From Yarrowia lipolytica (taxonomy: Eukaryota > Ascomycota > Dipodascomycetes > Dipodascales): 64,000 nt of DNA. Below, piece by piece: positions 1 to 10,265 of the stretch. Under the pieces are notes generated by a model that worked only from the letters and a program-made list of their open reading frames with translations, searched no databases and had not been told where the DNA came from. Made by a program: the position numbers and the translations under genes. Numbering within the stretch: position 1 is the stretch's first letter; every line of letters begins with the position of its first letter. The stretch is from positions 1,736,001 through 1,800,000 of the forward strand of contig NC_090774.1 of assembly GCF_001761485.1 (NCBI RefSeq), read 5' to 3'.

Positions 1-152
1 GTACAGTAATCTCACCCTACCCACCCCACCTCGGACCCGACCATGCATCACACTGCAGCTTACACGCACACCCGCTGCCGGCTATACCGCTAACTGCGCC
101 AACTGGGTCCAAATGTCATAATCATAACGAAATAAATAATACCTACAATACA

Positions 153-1772
153 CTACATGTTGACGGCCAAAAGAATGGCCAACATACCCAAAGTCTCCCG
201 TCCATCTGCAATGGGTATTTTAAGCAGCTCCAAAATCATCTGGATGTCCTTGTTGAGCAGCAACACGGCATACTCGAAACGATACTGTAACGACGAGGGG
301 AACAGAGGGAACGCACGCGATCCGGTGATCACGCTCACCGGGTCAAAGATGGCATGATGAGCGCCCACACGTGTGATGGGATACTTCAGCGGAATCTCAA
401 ACAACCCAGAAAGGAGCATCAGAAGCTCGCAAGTAAGAGAATATGCAAATGTCTGCTCGTGTTCGTCGGGGGAGGTTAGTGATAGGCCGGCAATTGCGTA
501 CGAGCCATTCCTATGAGTGATAGGAAAGATTTCACAAAGTTGTTGAAGAGCCTGTTTCCTGATATCGAAAAGAGCTCGCTTTTCGTCCTGAACTTGCTTG
601 TGCAGATCCGTAGGTACATCCTGTAGCGCCTCCCTAGCCTTATCTTGCAGCATTTCCCCGCTCCTCAAGTACGCACGCCTCGTTTCTATGTCCTGCACGA
701 GCTTTGCCCTTTTTTGGTCCAACTTGAACTTCGTGGTGGCCAATTCTGCCTGGGCTTCCTTTATCCGGGCTATTTCAGCAGTGGTGTAGTTCTGACTACG
801 TTCAGCCATGGTCATCAGCTCCCGATTCCGCGTCAGAGTTTCTACCTCCTTCGAGATTGTCTGTCGGGTGTGTTCGGCGTCCTTCACAAGATGTTCCATA
901 TTGAGCACCTTGAGCATCTGGTCAAATGACGTGGCATTCAAGGGCTCTGCGGGTGTGCGTAACCCAGACGAAGAAGACACCTGGTGTAGAAAGGCCGAGG
1001 GAGTTCCTGGAGTGAAACAACCGTCGTCAAGGGACAGGACTAGTTGGCTCTGCCGACGGGCTGTTGATTCATCCTGGCCAATGTATCGTAAAGACGACAA
1101 ATCGACTCGATATACCGAGGGCCGGAACAGCTCTGCGTCGTCGCTGTCCTCGAGCCACAGAACCACCACGATCTCCTTTAAATCTCTGTAGTTTTTGTCA
1201 AAGTCCAGGTCCGCGCCAAAGTTCGACTCGTGCACAAACAAGGACGATACGTAGATGGGCTCGTCTTTATGTTCTGGGTCGTGGATTGAGAAGAATGCGG
1301 TGGGTGGGTGGTATTCCATGAGTTCGTCGTTCAGTGAGTCTGTGCTGGGTCCCCGAGAAATCTCGACTTCGGGAGTTGGCGCGGGACACTCCGTGACGCT
1401 GGTGATAGTTGGGGCCGGCATGAGTTCTTTGCCGTTCGTTTTAGGCTCCGTAGTCTCGTCATGAACTCCGTTTTCGGGCTCTGACTCGCCCTTGGTTGTG
1501 ATGGAAACATTGGTCGACGTGGCCTTTTTGGCAGTCACAAACGGCAAAAAGCCTTTTTGAGAAACGCGGAATTGAGAGTCGTGGTTAGTGATGAAGGGCG
1601 ACGCTGGCCGGGTCGGAGGGGTGTCCAGGGGCGTGGCGAGCGCCGAAGAGATGCTTTTGAGGTCGTTTTTGCCGCGCACACAAACCACATTGGCGAAGGA
1701 AAGGCGATGGACGTGGCGAAGCCGGCGCTTGGACGACGCTAGAGTCAGTTTGTGTCTGTCTCTATGTCCCAT
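153..1772 (-). CDS. VPS38: VPS38/UVRAG-like subunit of the Vps34 PI3-kinase complex
   Basis: The 539-residue product matches the UVRAG/Vps38/Atg14 family, which directs Vps34-Vps15-Atg6 (complex II) to endosomes for vacuolar sorting. Seen in sequence: a basic N-terminus with RRLRHVHRLSF, like the RRLRHL start common in this family; an acidic low-complexity region; a long charged coiled coil at roughly residues 285-410; and a C-terminal globular block with YAIAGLSLT, YPITRVGAHHAI, GSRAFPLFP and FEYAVLLLNKDI, which closely resembles the UVRAG BARA-like domain. The start is the ATG at 1772; the frame opens five codons earlier only with TTG. The gene is intronless. Family placement is firm; choosing Vps38 over Atg14 rests on the C-terminal block. 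Confidence 0.75.
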   Translation of the reverse strand: MGHRDRHKLTLASSKRRLRHVHRLSFANVVCVRGKNDLKSISSALATPLDTPPTRPASPFITNHDSQFRVSQKGFLPFVTAKKATSTNVSITTKGESEPENGVHDETTEPKTNGKELMPAPTITSVTECPAPTPEVEISRGPSTDSLNDELMEYHPPTAFFSIHDPEHKDEPIYVSSLFVHESNFGADLDFDKNYRDLKEIVVVLWLEDSDDAELFRPSVYRVDLSSLRYIGQDESTARRQSQLVLSLDDGCFTPGTPSAFLHQVSSSSGLRTPAEPLNATSFDQMLKVLNMEHLVKDAEHTRQTISKEVETLTRNRELMTMAERSQNYTTAEIARIKEAQAELATTKFKLDQKRAKLVQDIETRRAYLRSGEMLQDKAREALQDVPTDLHKQVQDEKRALFDIRKQALQQLCEIFPITHRNGSYAIAGLSLTSPDEHEQTFAYSLTCELLMLLSGLFEIPLKYPITRVGAHHAIFDPVSVITGSRAFPLFPSSLQYRFEYAVLLLNKDIQMILELLKIPIADGRETLGMLAILLAVNM

Positions 1773-2334
1773 CGCTGTGGTTTTCAAAATCGACGTTGGG
1801 GTGATGACAGTACGAGTTTACCCTCACCATGCATACGACGATTTAGCTGCGTTTGTGATGAATGCGACAACCTAAGTAAAGTGCCTTAGAGTTAGTTAAG
1901 GCTAGATAAGTAAATGTGAATCAAGGGGGATGCAAATTATAGCGTCAATACGAACGACATACGGCTGAAAGTTGGAAAAATTGAAATTCCCTAGTGACGA
2001 GATTATATGTACAAGAATCAGCCACGTCTATTGGAAAAATCAGCTGCATTTGAGTGAGGTTGGAAGACAAGGCTGAAGACATAAGATAACGCGCGGTACA
2101 CCCTCTATCAGCTTCAATGGTGAACTGAATGGGCTGTAACGAAGATATATATATCACTCTTCCAGCTCAATTGATATTCCATATATCAATTGATGCCTTA
2201 TTTATACCTTTGGCATCCATACTTGCCCCATACTTGCCCCCTATCTACACATCTCCATGTCATCAACTCAAATCTATCATCATTGGTGTACCTATACAAA
2301 ATTCCATCATCGCAATCAACGCCAATGTCAACGT
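1773..2334. other. Intergenic, 562 bp, no gene seen
   Basis: AT-rich spacer holding the upstream region of the VPS38-like gene and the 3' flank of the PST2-like gene. It contains an alternating TA run near 2146-2154 and no convincing ORF or RNA gene. Confidence 0.6.
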
Positions 2335-2943
2335 CTACTTGAAAGCCTTGGCGACAGTCTCCCAGAACTGCTTACCCTGGATTCGGGCCACGTTCTTCTC
2401 GAGCTCGGTGGGCTTTCGAGATCCGTCTCCTCCAGCAAAAGTACCAGCGCCCCAAGGCGAGCCTCCGTGGATCTCGTCGAAGGAAGTGAGCAGAGGGGCG
2501 GCCTCCTTGTATCCGAGGGGCACGTAGATCATGCCGTGGTGGGCAATGGTGGAGAGAGCGTTGATGGCGGTGGTCTCCTGGCCTCCTCCGGGGGTACCGG
2601 TGGACACAAAGACACCGGCGTACTTGCCGGCCAGTCCTCCGCTGGCAAAGAGACCTCCAGTCTGGTCCCAGAACGATCTCCACTGGGCAGGCTGGTTACC
2701 GAATCGAGTGGGGATACCCATAAGGATACCATCGTACTCGGTGATCTTCTCGGGGGTGATGACGGGGTCATCGGCCTTGGGGGGAGCTTTAATGATGTCG
2801 AGAACTTTCTGGGGAAGGGTCTCCTGGACTTGGTAGAGGGTGGACGAGCCTCCAGCCGACTTGATACCTTGCTGGATCTCGTGGGCGAGGGTTCGAATGT
2901 GTCCGTAGACGGAGTAGTAGACGACAGCGACCTTGGGAGCCAT
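2335..2943 (-). CDS. PST2: Flavodoxin-like NAD(P)H:quinone oxidoreductase, WrbA/Pst2 type
   Basis: The 202-residue product is the length expected for fungal Pst2/Ycp4/Rfs1 and bacterial WrbA. These are FMN-binding reductases that take quinones to hydroquinones in two electrons and protect against oxidative stress, in yeasts often at plasma-membrane eisosomes. The N-terminal strand and P-loop are visible in KVAVVYYSVYGHIRTLA, followed by the flavin-contacting blocks GIPTRFGNQPAQWRSFWDQT and FVSTGTPGGGQETT and the HHGMIYVPLGY motif; the C-terminal GGSPWGAGTFAGGDGSR segment is typical of the family. The start is the ATG at 2943; a longer reading to 2985 adds 14 residues without family similarity. 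A TATA run lies 64-73 bp upstream. Confidence 0.9.
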   Translation of the reverse strand: MAPKVAVVYYSVYGHIRTLAHEIQQGIKSAGGSSTLYQVQETLPQKVLDIIKAPPKADDPVITPEKITEYDGILMGIPTRFGNQPAQWRSFWDQTGGLFASGGLAGKYAGVFVSTGTPGGGQETTAINALSTIAHHGMIYVPLGYKEAAPLLTSFDEIHGGSPWGAGTFAGGDGSRKPTELEKNVARIQGKQFWETVAKAFK

Positions 2944-3006
2944 TGTTTTTGAGTAGTTGGAGAAGCGAGAGACGACGGGGATCAAAGTCGGGGGAGGTTA
3001 TACCTC

Positions 3007-3016
3007 TATATATATA
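3007..3016 (-). promoter_or_regulatory. TATA box of the PST2-like gene
   Basis: An uninterrupted TATATATATA stretch lies 64-73 bp upstream of the PST2-like start codon on the minus strand, a normal TATA distance for a stress-type yeast promoter. Functional use is inferred from position. Confidence 0.45.
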
Positions 3017-3763
3017 TCTGTCTTCACAGCCTTCCGTTTTGAGTCAACGCAAATCGGTGGTCGTCACGGCTGTAGTCAATCTTGACTGTGCGTGTATTGT
3101 GCATCCTACAGTAGGACAAAGAAAGAGAAGCCACCAAAGACACGATCCAGCGATAGAATTTGCACCATAAACCTCTGCTATTGTTTGCTCATACATGAGT
3201 AGTGAAAGTGGGGTGTGTACTGTACTTGTATCTGGCGTTGTACTACTACTTGTAGTAGTTCAATCAAGTGGGGGAAAAATATGAGGGAGAGGCGACACTG
3301 TTGATTGCTTCAGTTACCAACCCTAACTAACAGCATCTGTAGTCTGTAATCACTGCTGTACTGTACATACTGTACTCTCTGCTGTATCGGTATGATGCAC
3401 TTTGCTTTTTTACTGTTTGAATTTTTAGGACATGCTTCTGAAAGGCATGGGTTGTGCCCTGCCAACCGGTTTTACTCCTTGCACGTGGGTTGCACCTCCA
3501 ACCCACAAACAGGTCGGAACATGTCTGCTTTCCGAGATCAATTCAACGACAGAGGCGATCGGAAACCAAGCTAACAGATGGTAATCATACTGCGCCGTGC
3601 CACGCTTACAAATCACAATGCACCTACTGTACATACTGTACGATTGTACTAGCAGATACCCCATCTCAACAGCCCTGTACACAGCCCCGCTAAACCTACT
3701 GTCACCATCGCTACTGCAGAGAAGAGGGCTAACGCGAGTTTGTTTGTGTGTGGGGAGGGTGTC

Positions 3764-3882
3764 AGATCAGCTCCGACGGAGAAATCTGAGTAATTCGCGT
3801 CGACAATTGGAGCTTTTTGTGACCAGATCAGCTCCCGACGAGGAAAATTGAGTTAATTCGTCGACATGGAGCAGTTGTGACC
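3764..3882 (+). repeat. Diverged tandem duplication, two copies of about 60 bp
   Basis: Copy 1 (3764-3824) and copy 2 (3825-3882) both begin AGATCAGCTCC and end TTGTGACC, with the shared inner blocks GACG, GAG-TAATTCG and GTCGACA. They differ by several substitutions and short indels, so the duplication is not recent. It lies in non-coding sequence and has no evident function. Confidence 0.7.
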
Positions 3883-4151
3883 AAGACAAATGGTCACGCC
3901 CGGAGTTGTGTCCTTCTTTGCTCATTGATATGGTGTAACAATGATAAACCAAGGCCCATTGATTGAGACGGAGATATTTTCGGCGTGTCTAGGGTGTCTA
4001 CTTGTGCACCGGAACATGGAAGATCGTGCGCTGTTCACTTGCAACAGAAGGCTAACGAGAGAAACTGGGCCAACCCGTCTATGCTCTTCATGCTACTCAA
4101 TCTATTCAAAATACGCCAGTGCTCCCCTTGCCTTATACACAGGCTCTTCAC

Positions 4152-4671
4152 TCACATCTTGACCATCTTGGATGTGGGTACTGTAGCTCCTGGGAACCAG
4201 TCGTGCGGGAGCATGAGAACCACGTCGAAGAAGATGGTGACCCAGGAAAGCAAAAACTTGGGCACATTCTTGTAGATACCCTGACCTGTCGTGGTCGAAG
4301 ATACCGTCGAAAACCAGCTGTCCCATTGACAGAAACCCTCCTCCTGTATCTAGCAGAACGCTGGCAATAGAAAAGCCATTAGTGGACTTTCGCGTGTAGT
4401 TCGACGCAGCAGAGGATAGTGCTTGTGTCCAGAGGTGTCCGAGCGTCGACAAGCATACAGCCCTCGGGTGGTTGTGTCGAAATACAACAGCCAGTCCTCC
4501 ACGATCCAGCTCAGATAGCCCTGGGTGTTGAGATAGAGACAAGTCGAGCGAGATGTTCTCAGTGGACTTGAGTTTGATGTTGTGAAAGATGGTTGGATTG
4601 AGAGCACAACTCCATAGAACATAGTAGTCTCAGTCCATGAGCTAGGAGAGAATCTCCAGTGCTGATGTCAT
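4152..4671 (-). pseudogene. Decayed cystinosin/ERS1-like (PQ-loop) transporter pseudogene
   Basis: Fragments of a cystinosin-family lysosomal/vacuolar cystine transporter appear in order but alternate between two reading frames. They are a start MTSALEILS (about 4671-4645, then a stop), MFYGVVLSI (from 4622), NPTIFHNIKLKSTENISLDL, LYLNTQGYLSWIVEDWLLYF, the hallmark second PQ-loop block NYTRKSTNGFSIASVLLDTG continuing to FDHDR, and YKNVPKFLLSWVTIFFDVVL, ending at a TGA at 4152-4154. At least five frame switches are needed and none coincides with plausible splice sites. The segment covering the middle membrane helices, about 80-100 residues in the family, is absent. The sequence therefore looks like a relic of a host gene; a working paralogue presumably lies elsewhere. 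Confidence 0.75.
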
Positions 4672-5507
4672 TTGAAGAAGAAGAGGAAGAAGAAGACAGA
4701 TAGATCAACTCAGCCCCTTCCAGTTGCCGTACAATGACTCAACCAAATACGTTCAAGCCTGCTTTCAAGCCTGCGTGCTCTTTCTGTCTCATTAGTTGAA
4801 CGTAGATCATCTGAGAGAACTTGGCAGACCGTGCAAACACAAGGGTGAGACTGATAGGACACTTGATCTGATCCAAAATTTGACAGAGGAAAACTAGTTT
4901 TGAAGTTACTGAACGTTTCTTCTCCAATTGCTTCTAACCCCCCCCCCACATAGGTTTCGGGGTCTGCCAGAGTTCCGACACAGAGACTTCAAACAAGTAA
5001 GTGACGACAAAATATGATCTCTGATGACAACTTGACTTGGCCATATCGCTAAAATACCCACCCTGAACTTTTTGCGTTCCCTTGCATTGTAAAGACCACC
5101 TTGTAGATGACCAAAGGATGAAACCGCCATTTATAGGCTGCAAACAAACAAAAAAGCGACACGAAGCGATTGGCAAGAAATATAGTAGATTGATACAATT
5201 GATTCATCTGTTATTTCAGTATGTTCTGAAATTCAACTTCAAGATCAGTGCCTAAAGACTTCATCGCTCTCCAATCATGATCTGATAATAGTGTTGAGAA
5301 CGAGACTCACGAATTGAAGCTAGAAATGATCTTCTCGAGAAAGGGAGCAGTTCTCCACATTGTTCAGGTTGAGTTTCATATCATATATCTTTTCATGTGT
5401 CTCCAAAAGCCCTCTGAACGCTTTTAAGAGCCCTTCGAGGAAATCCATCACGTGACATAAATCTATGGATGTCTAGTTTCAAGAGATGTAAAATCTTACA
5501 ACCTTAA
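4672..5507. other. Intergenic, 0.8 kb
   Basis: No supported gene. Features seen are a purine-rich GAAGAA run near 4674-4697 and a C9-10 homopolymer near 4939-4948. Short overlapping minus-strand ORFs (60-80 codons) show no recognisable motif. Confidence 0.55.
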
Positions 5508-5580
5508 AGCGATGTGGCGCAGCGGAAAGCGCGCAGGGCTCATAACCCTGATGTCCCCCGGATCGAAACCGGGCTATTTT
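5508..5580 (+). tRNA. Initiator tRNA-Met-like gene (CAT) with a missing 3' acceptor strand
   Basis: The body is a close match to a fungal initiator tRNA-Met: the A-box TGGCGCAGCGG, a perfect 5-bp anticodon stem (5534-5538 with 5546-5550) enclosing CTCATAA with anticodon CAT at 5541-5543, and a perfect CCCGG/CCGGG T stem around ATCGAAA, the initiator-type T loop that is also the B-box. The 5' acceptor strand AGCGATG should be answered by a complementary 3' strand, but the T stem is followed directly by CTATTTTTT, which does not pair and doubles as a Pol III terminator. It may be a pseudogene or a source of a tRNA-like fragment. The body assignment is strong; function is doubtful. Confidence 0.55.
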
Positions 5581-5794
5581 TTGTCTCAATTTTTTCAAGA
5601 AGCGAATATATATATGTTTCATCATATCCTCTTACCACAGTTAGCACCTACTAGTAACCATTCAATTAATTGGAATCATTTTATTATGTACCACTTGCGT
5701 TAACCAGTCTTAATGAGACAAGGCATGCTGGAAAAGTTGAATCTATCCTATAAATACGATGTTGAATCATACTGTGTATTGTATGAGTGCCTTC

Positions 5795-7123
5795 TTATTC
5801 AAGAACGGCGCAGAAGCCAGTAAGGAGACCCTCGTTCTTGGCCCACTCGAAAAACTGCCGCACAAACTCCTCCTGTTGTTGTCGGGTGAAGGTGAACATG
5901 AGAGTGTTGAGCAGCGTCTCAACCTTAGACACATGGTTGGACACAAAGGTCTCGTAGTACAGGTACGAGAAGAAGCCCATGAGGAACTGGCAGTCCATTC
6001 GGTCTGTGATTCCTCCGTGGCCGGGAATGGTGTCTCCAAAGTCCTTGACCTGGAAGGCTCGCTTGAGACCGGAGGCGAAGAAGCCTCCAAAGGGGGCCAC
6101 CAGGGAGGCAAAAGAGGCCAGAATGCCAACATGGAAGTGGATGGGCGCGGCTGAGAAGGTGGTTTTGTGGGTGAGCTGTCGCAGGAACTCGGTGGGGATG
6201 GGGTACTCCTTAGGCATGAAGACGGGGTTAGGAACACACGTCAGGTTGGAGAAGAGGTTGGTTCCCATGTCCTCAACGGGGCAGATGAAGTAGTCGAATC
6301 TGTAGAGGAAGACGGAGAAAATGACTCCCCAGATGATGGTGCAGATCCAGGCTCCGAGGAAGCCCTCGACTGTCTTCTTGGGCGAGATGGCAATGAGCTG
6401 GTGCTTGCCGAAAGTGATGCCACAAAGGTAGGCAAAAATGTCATTAGAAATGACAAGGCCGGCGGGGACAAAGAACCAGAAGAGACCCTGGAAGATGTTG
6501 TTGACGATGAAGTGAGCCTGGACGACACCAAACAGCAGGGTCATGTGGGTGAGGCAGAACTGGGTGAACTGGAACCGATAGTGGTTCTTCTCCAGGGAGG
6601 CGACAAAGAAGACAAAGCCGAGAATGTACAGGCAGTAGGAGAGGAACCGGTGGTGTAGGAAGAGGGTGTTGAGGGTGTTTTCCAGGTCCGAGTTGTTCTG
6701 CTTGATGAATCGGATGATATTCTCGCCCTCCAGAAAGTAGATTGTGGTGGCGAGGAAGTACCAGTTAAGGGATCGAACCCAGGGCAGCTTTTTCTCGCTG
6801 GCGGGCTCTGAAGCCAGATTTATCACCTCCTTGAAGGTCAGGATCTGGACGAGGCCGACCAGGGCAATGACCCAGATGTGGCCTGCCGCCAGCACCGCGA
6901 AGAAGAAGACAATCATGACGAGCGACCAGATGGTTCGCACAATGAATGCCTGCTTCTTGGACTCGGGCGACGAGTCCTTGGCAGCCTTTTTCAGATACTC
7001 GGCCTCTCGTGACGAGTCTCTGGACGTGTTGAGCGACGACACTTTGGAGTTTGCTCGCGAGGTGACTCTGGAGACAGAGGCCGAGTCTGCTCCGGACGTG
7101 TGGGCGTCAATTTTTTCAGACAT
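5795..7123 (-). CDS. CDS1: Phosphatidate cytidylyltransferase (CDP-diacylglycerol synthase)
   Basis: This 442-residue membrane enzyme converts phosphatidic acid and CTP to CDP-diacylglycerol, the branch-point precursor of phosphatidylinositol, phosphatidylserine and cardiolipin, in the ER and related membranes. The family signature is complete at residues 351-377: SGLKRAFQVKD, then GDTIPGHGGITDRMD with the metal-binding and catalytic aspartates. Several hydrophobic segments precede it (WSLVMIVFFFAVLAAGHIWVI, YCLYILGFVFFVASL, LFWFFVPAGLVIS, LGAWICTIIWGVIFSVFLY). The Ser-rich N-terminal 60 residues are cytosolic-looking and phosphorylatable. Length fits the yeast Cds1 class. The start at 7123 is the first ATG, and the gene is intronless. 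Confidence 0.95.
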   Translation of the reverse strand: MSEKIDAHTSGADSASVSRVTSRANSKVSSLNTSRDSSREAEYLKKAAKDSSPESKKQAFIVRTIWSLVMIVFFFAVLAAGHIWVIALVGLVQILTFKEVINLASEPASEKKLPWVRSLNWYFLATTIYFLEGENIIRFIKQNNSDLENTLNTLFLHHRFLSYCLYILGFVFFVASLEKNHYRFQFTQFCLTHMTLLFGVVQAHFIVNNIFQGLFWFFVPAGLVISNDIFAYLCGITFGKHQLIAISPKKTVEGFLGAWICTIIWGVIFSVFLYRFDYFICPVEDMGTNLFSNLTCVPNPVFMPKEYPIPTEFLRQLTHKTTFSAAPIHFHVGILASFASLVAPFGGFFASGLKRAFQVKDFGDTIPGHGGITDRMDCQFLMGFFSYLYYETFVSNHVSKVETLLNTLMFTFTRQQQEEFVRQFFEWAKNEGLLTGFCAVLE

Positions 7124-9833
7124 GGCTCATCAAGTCGTGTCGGGGATCCACGGGGTATGCAGTTTGGGGCTGCGGCGAAGGGGAGTGTTTTTTGTGGGGT
7201 GGTGGGGGGAGGAACCTGAAGAGTGGTTGTTGGAGAAACGTGGTTGGAAAATGATGTCCACTGTGTTTTTACACTTTTTGCTTGACCTGAAACTTTTGTC
7301 TTTTTTTTTAATTTTTTTTTTTACCTCCCAATACTCCCAAGAAGCCTTGACCAGCCAGTGTGGGGTCTCTACGAGTTACTACAGCAGCTGTCAAGGTTCT
7401 TGTTGAGCTGGAGAATGCAAGGCACCGAGAGGTGAGGCGTCGGCCATTGAGCCCAAGCGACGGCGGGATCTCTGCCACGTGATCAAGAACCCTCCATCCA
7501 CGGCCACAACACTCACGTCTTTCGCCACCAGGCTCACTCACATCCAGCCTGCCGCTCTATTAACTCGTGTCTGTCGCGCGGAGCTGCATCCACCAACACA
7601 CCCAACGTCATGCTCGGAGATGCAGTCTGCAACGTGAAAAAAACGATTGGTTGGCATGTTTGGGGGCACGACAATAACGGCCTCTAGAATAGCGACAAGA
7701 ACCGAGAAAATCGACTTGGGAAAACCCCGCCCCCGTGCCCGCCCATTGTTGCTGCAACGTCACCCTTTTTTTTCTCGCAAGCACGTGGCCCTCATTGCTT
7801 CTGTGTGATGTGACCTTTGGGTGTCAGACGTCCCACATCCAAGTAGTGAGTTGCGTCAACAGTGTTGAAGAAGCTAATTGGGAGCTCTGTGTATGGTGGT
7901 GAGTTTAAATATAATAAGGGAGAAAATCGGCCGTGAACACAATCCGATTGGACACAAAAACAGCACAAGTGGGCATTTAAAGGCCTGACGAGCCCACTTC
8001 CAGCTCTTCACGCACTCCGACGTCTACCACCAACACTAACCCCCCCCACATGACGTCACCTACACGTCAGATCCGAAATCACAGGCCGAAATAAAAATAA
8101 GGGCCCTCACAGCTCCACTGCATCCAACCGGGCTCACCAAACTCTAAGAGTACCAGCTCGGGGGGAACCAACAGGGGGGGTCTCTGGAGCGGGGTATCGC
8201 GCAGTTGGAAGACATGGCACCAGATACCATGAACAGCCATTTCAGGGTCATGTTCATGTGACCCAATGGCACGTGTCGGCCATTCCAGTCGGCCAAACTC
8301 ACACCCAGATTAACACGCAGCTTATGTTTAGGTTAGTGCACGGGACATCCGATGCAGAGATCCGAGGTTGGTCAGCTCCAACCTGTTGAGCCGTTGATAT
8401 TATGGTGTCACTGACAAGGGACCAGGGGGTACCGTATCCGTATCGTACATCTCTTGGTGCGGTACCTGTACTGGCAGTCTAAGCATGTCAGTCCTGTGAG
8501 TGATGGACTAGCGCACATCAGTATGATACGAAGTGCGCTGCACAAGAAGGAAGACCGACACCGGAGCTTGAAAAGTACTGTGCCTCGGTGAGGTATTTCC
8601 CCCGAATTATTGTACGAGTACGAGTACTGGTACATGCGATGCTGGCCAGAGAGCTGCCTGGCAAGATCGATCCTTGTGGTCAAGGAAGTACAACGTGCGA
8701 CAGTCGGACATGTCTTGTTGACTCTTGTGGATGACAGGGAAGTGAAGCAACTACCAGGGGTATTGGGCGACCGTTTTGGATGAGACAAGTTCTCAGTCTG
8801 TTCAGACCAGATGCTGATACCTCAGACATGGATGGTGGAGTGACGCAGTTTGAGGTGAAGAATCGATAGACCCAAGTACTTGTACTACACCAGTAGTCAT
8901 ATTGGAGCTCTTGGTGAAGAGTTGTACAACGCTCTCGGATAGTGTCGGCAAAATATGGGTCTACGGCTACTGAGATCCATCTGTACTTCATTTCAGGGCT
9001 ACCAGACGTATCTCACCCGTAGGGGGTACAACTGTCACCAGTATGGTAGATACAAGGTCTCCCGCAGCGACACAGGGCTTGGACGGACTCCCAATGTTAC
9101 TATCCACTTATAGTAAAGGGACCGGCACTTCCGCTCTCTCTATTGTCTCAAGCTTAACTACAGTCCCACAGTACATACTATACTAGGAACTGGCAAAGCT
9201 ATACGCTCATTCTGCTGGGACTTTTGTGAGCAGAACAGACGGGAAGATTCCGTGGAGTTCTAGGAGTTCGGCGATTGAAGTCTCCACATTTCAAGTTATC
9301 AAGTCATCATCAAGTCCTATCAAGAGTCCCTTTGACCTAGTAGTGACCACTCACTCACTCGGGGAAATCAAGGTCTCTCATATGACTCTCTGCACGAGGT
9401 TCGCGAATGAGCTTCTTCTCCGAGCCGAATCTCAATGTCACCAATAGCAGCTCTTTAGGACTCTCACACAAGAGCACCTTCGAGTCCCGACTTCCAGCCC
9501 AATTGCGTCAGATTCACCACCACAGAAGGCTGGTCGAACTATGACAACATCCTTATCTGTGCTCGTCTCTTTCAAACCAATCACGGCTTCACAGTTACGA
9601 ACCACAGCCCGTGCTAGAGTATGTACCTTGTACAATGCACTCGGTAAGACATATGAATGGCTTCTCGCTTATGAATCAGAATCCAACACTCACCATGGTG
9701 AATCTCAGTCTACAATACAATATCACCCGTGGTTCTACAGTTCAGATACACGCTCGCTTCGGTCTACACGTCCGTTCACTTTACTATGCAAAGTTCACTC
9801 GATAGGATACGCAATTTTTACTCTAAACTACAC
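7124..9833. other. Gene-free gap, 2.7 kb
   Basis: Upstream region of CDS1 and 3' flank of RPS2. Near 7900-8060 it looks like a plus-strand promoter: TTTAAATATAATAAG at about 7904, a pyrimidine/CA-rich leader, and a perfect CRE palindrome TGACGTCA at 8051-8058. No ORF longer than about 14 codons follows in position, and no splice-site pair recovers one. Poly-T runs lie at about 7300-7322. ORFs of 60-126 codons elsewhere in the gap look random. A non-coding transcript is possible but not shown. Confidence 0.5.
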
Positions 9834-10233
9834 TTAGAATCGTCGCTTCTGGGAAGAGAGGAAAGAAGAGTGGGTCTCGAGGGGAGAGGGGGTGAGGGCA
9901 GTCTCGGTCCACAGGTTGGGGGTCAGGAAGCCGTAGGTGTTGGCAATAGCAATGAAGGTAGCCTTGAGGGTGTTCTCCAGGGTTCGGGTGGAACCGGCAG
10001 AAGAGGTGTAGACATCCTTGATACCACCGAGCTGCAGAAGCTTCTTGACAGCAGGGGAGGCAACAATGGAAGAACCTCGGGGGGCGGGGATGAGTCGAAC
10101 GTTGACGGATCCACACTTTCCGGAGGTCTTGGTGGGGACGGTGTGAGGCTCACCAAGAGAAGAACCCCAGTATCCTCGTCGGACGGGGATGATGGCGAGC
10201 TTGGCAATGATGATGGCGGCTCGGATGGCGGTG

Positions 10234-10265
<32 letters not shown>

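Larger units (their letters stand above)
2944..4151. other. Intergenic, 1.2 kb
   Basis: Promoter of the PST2-like gene plus unassigned sequence. It carries two perfect copies of the 17-mer TACTGTACATACTGTAC (3359-3375 and 3625-3641) and the tandem repeat at 3764-3882. No convincing protein or RNA gene was seen; ORFs up to 85 codons show no domain features. Confidence 0.6.

Noticed and set aside
6766-6778. GGGATCGAACCCA, tRNA T-arm-like, on the plus strand
   Set aside because: It lies inside CDS1 coding sequence and no tRNA body surrounds it.
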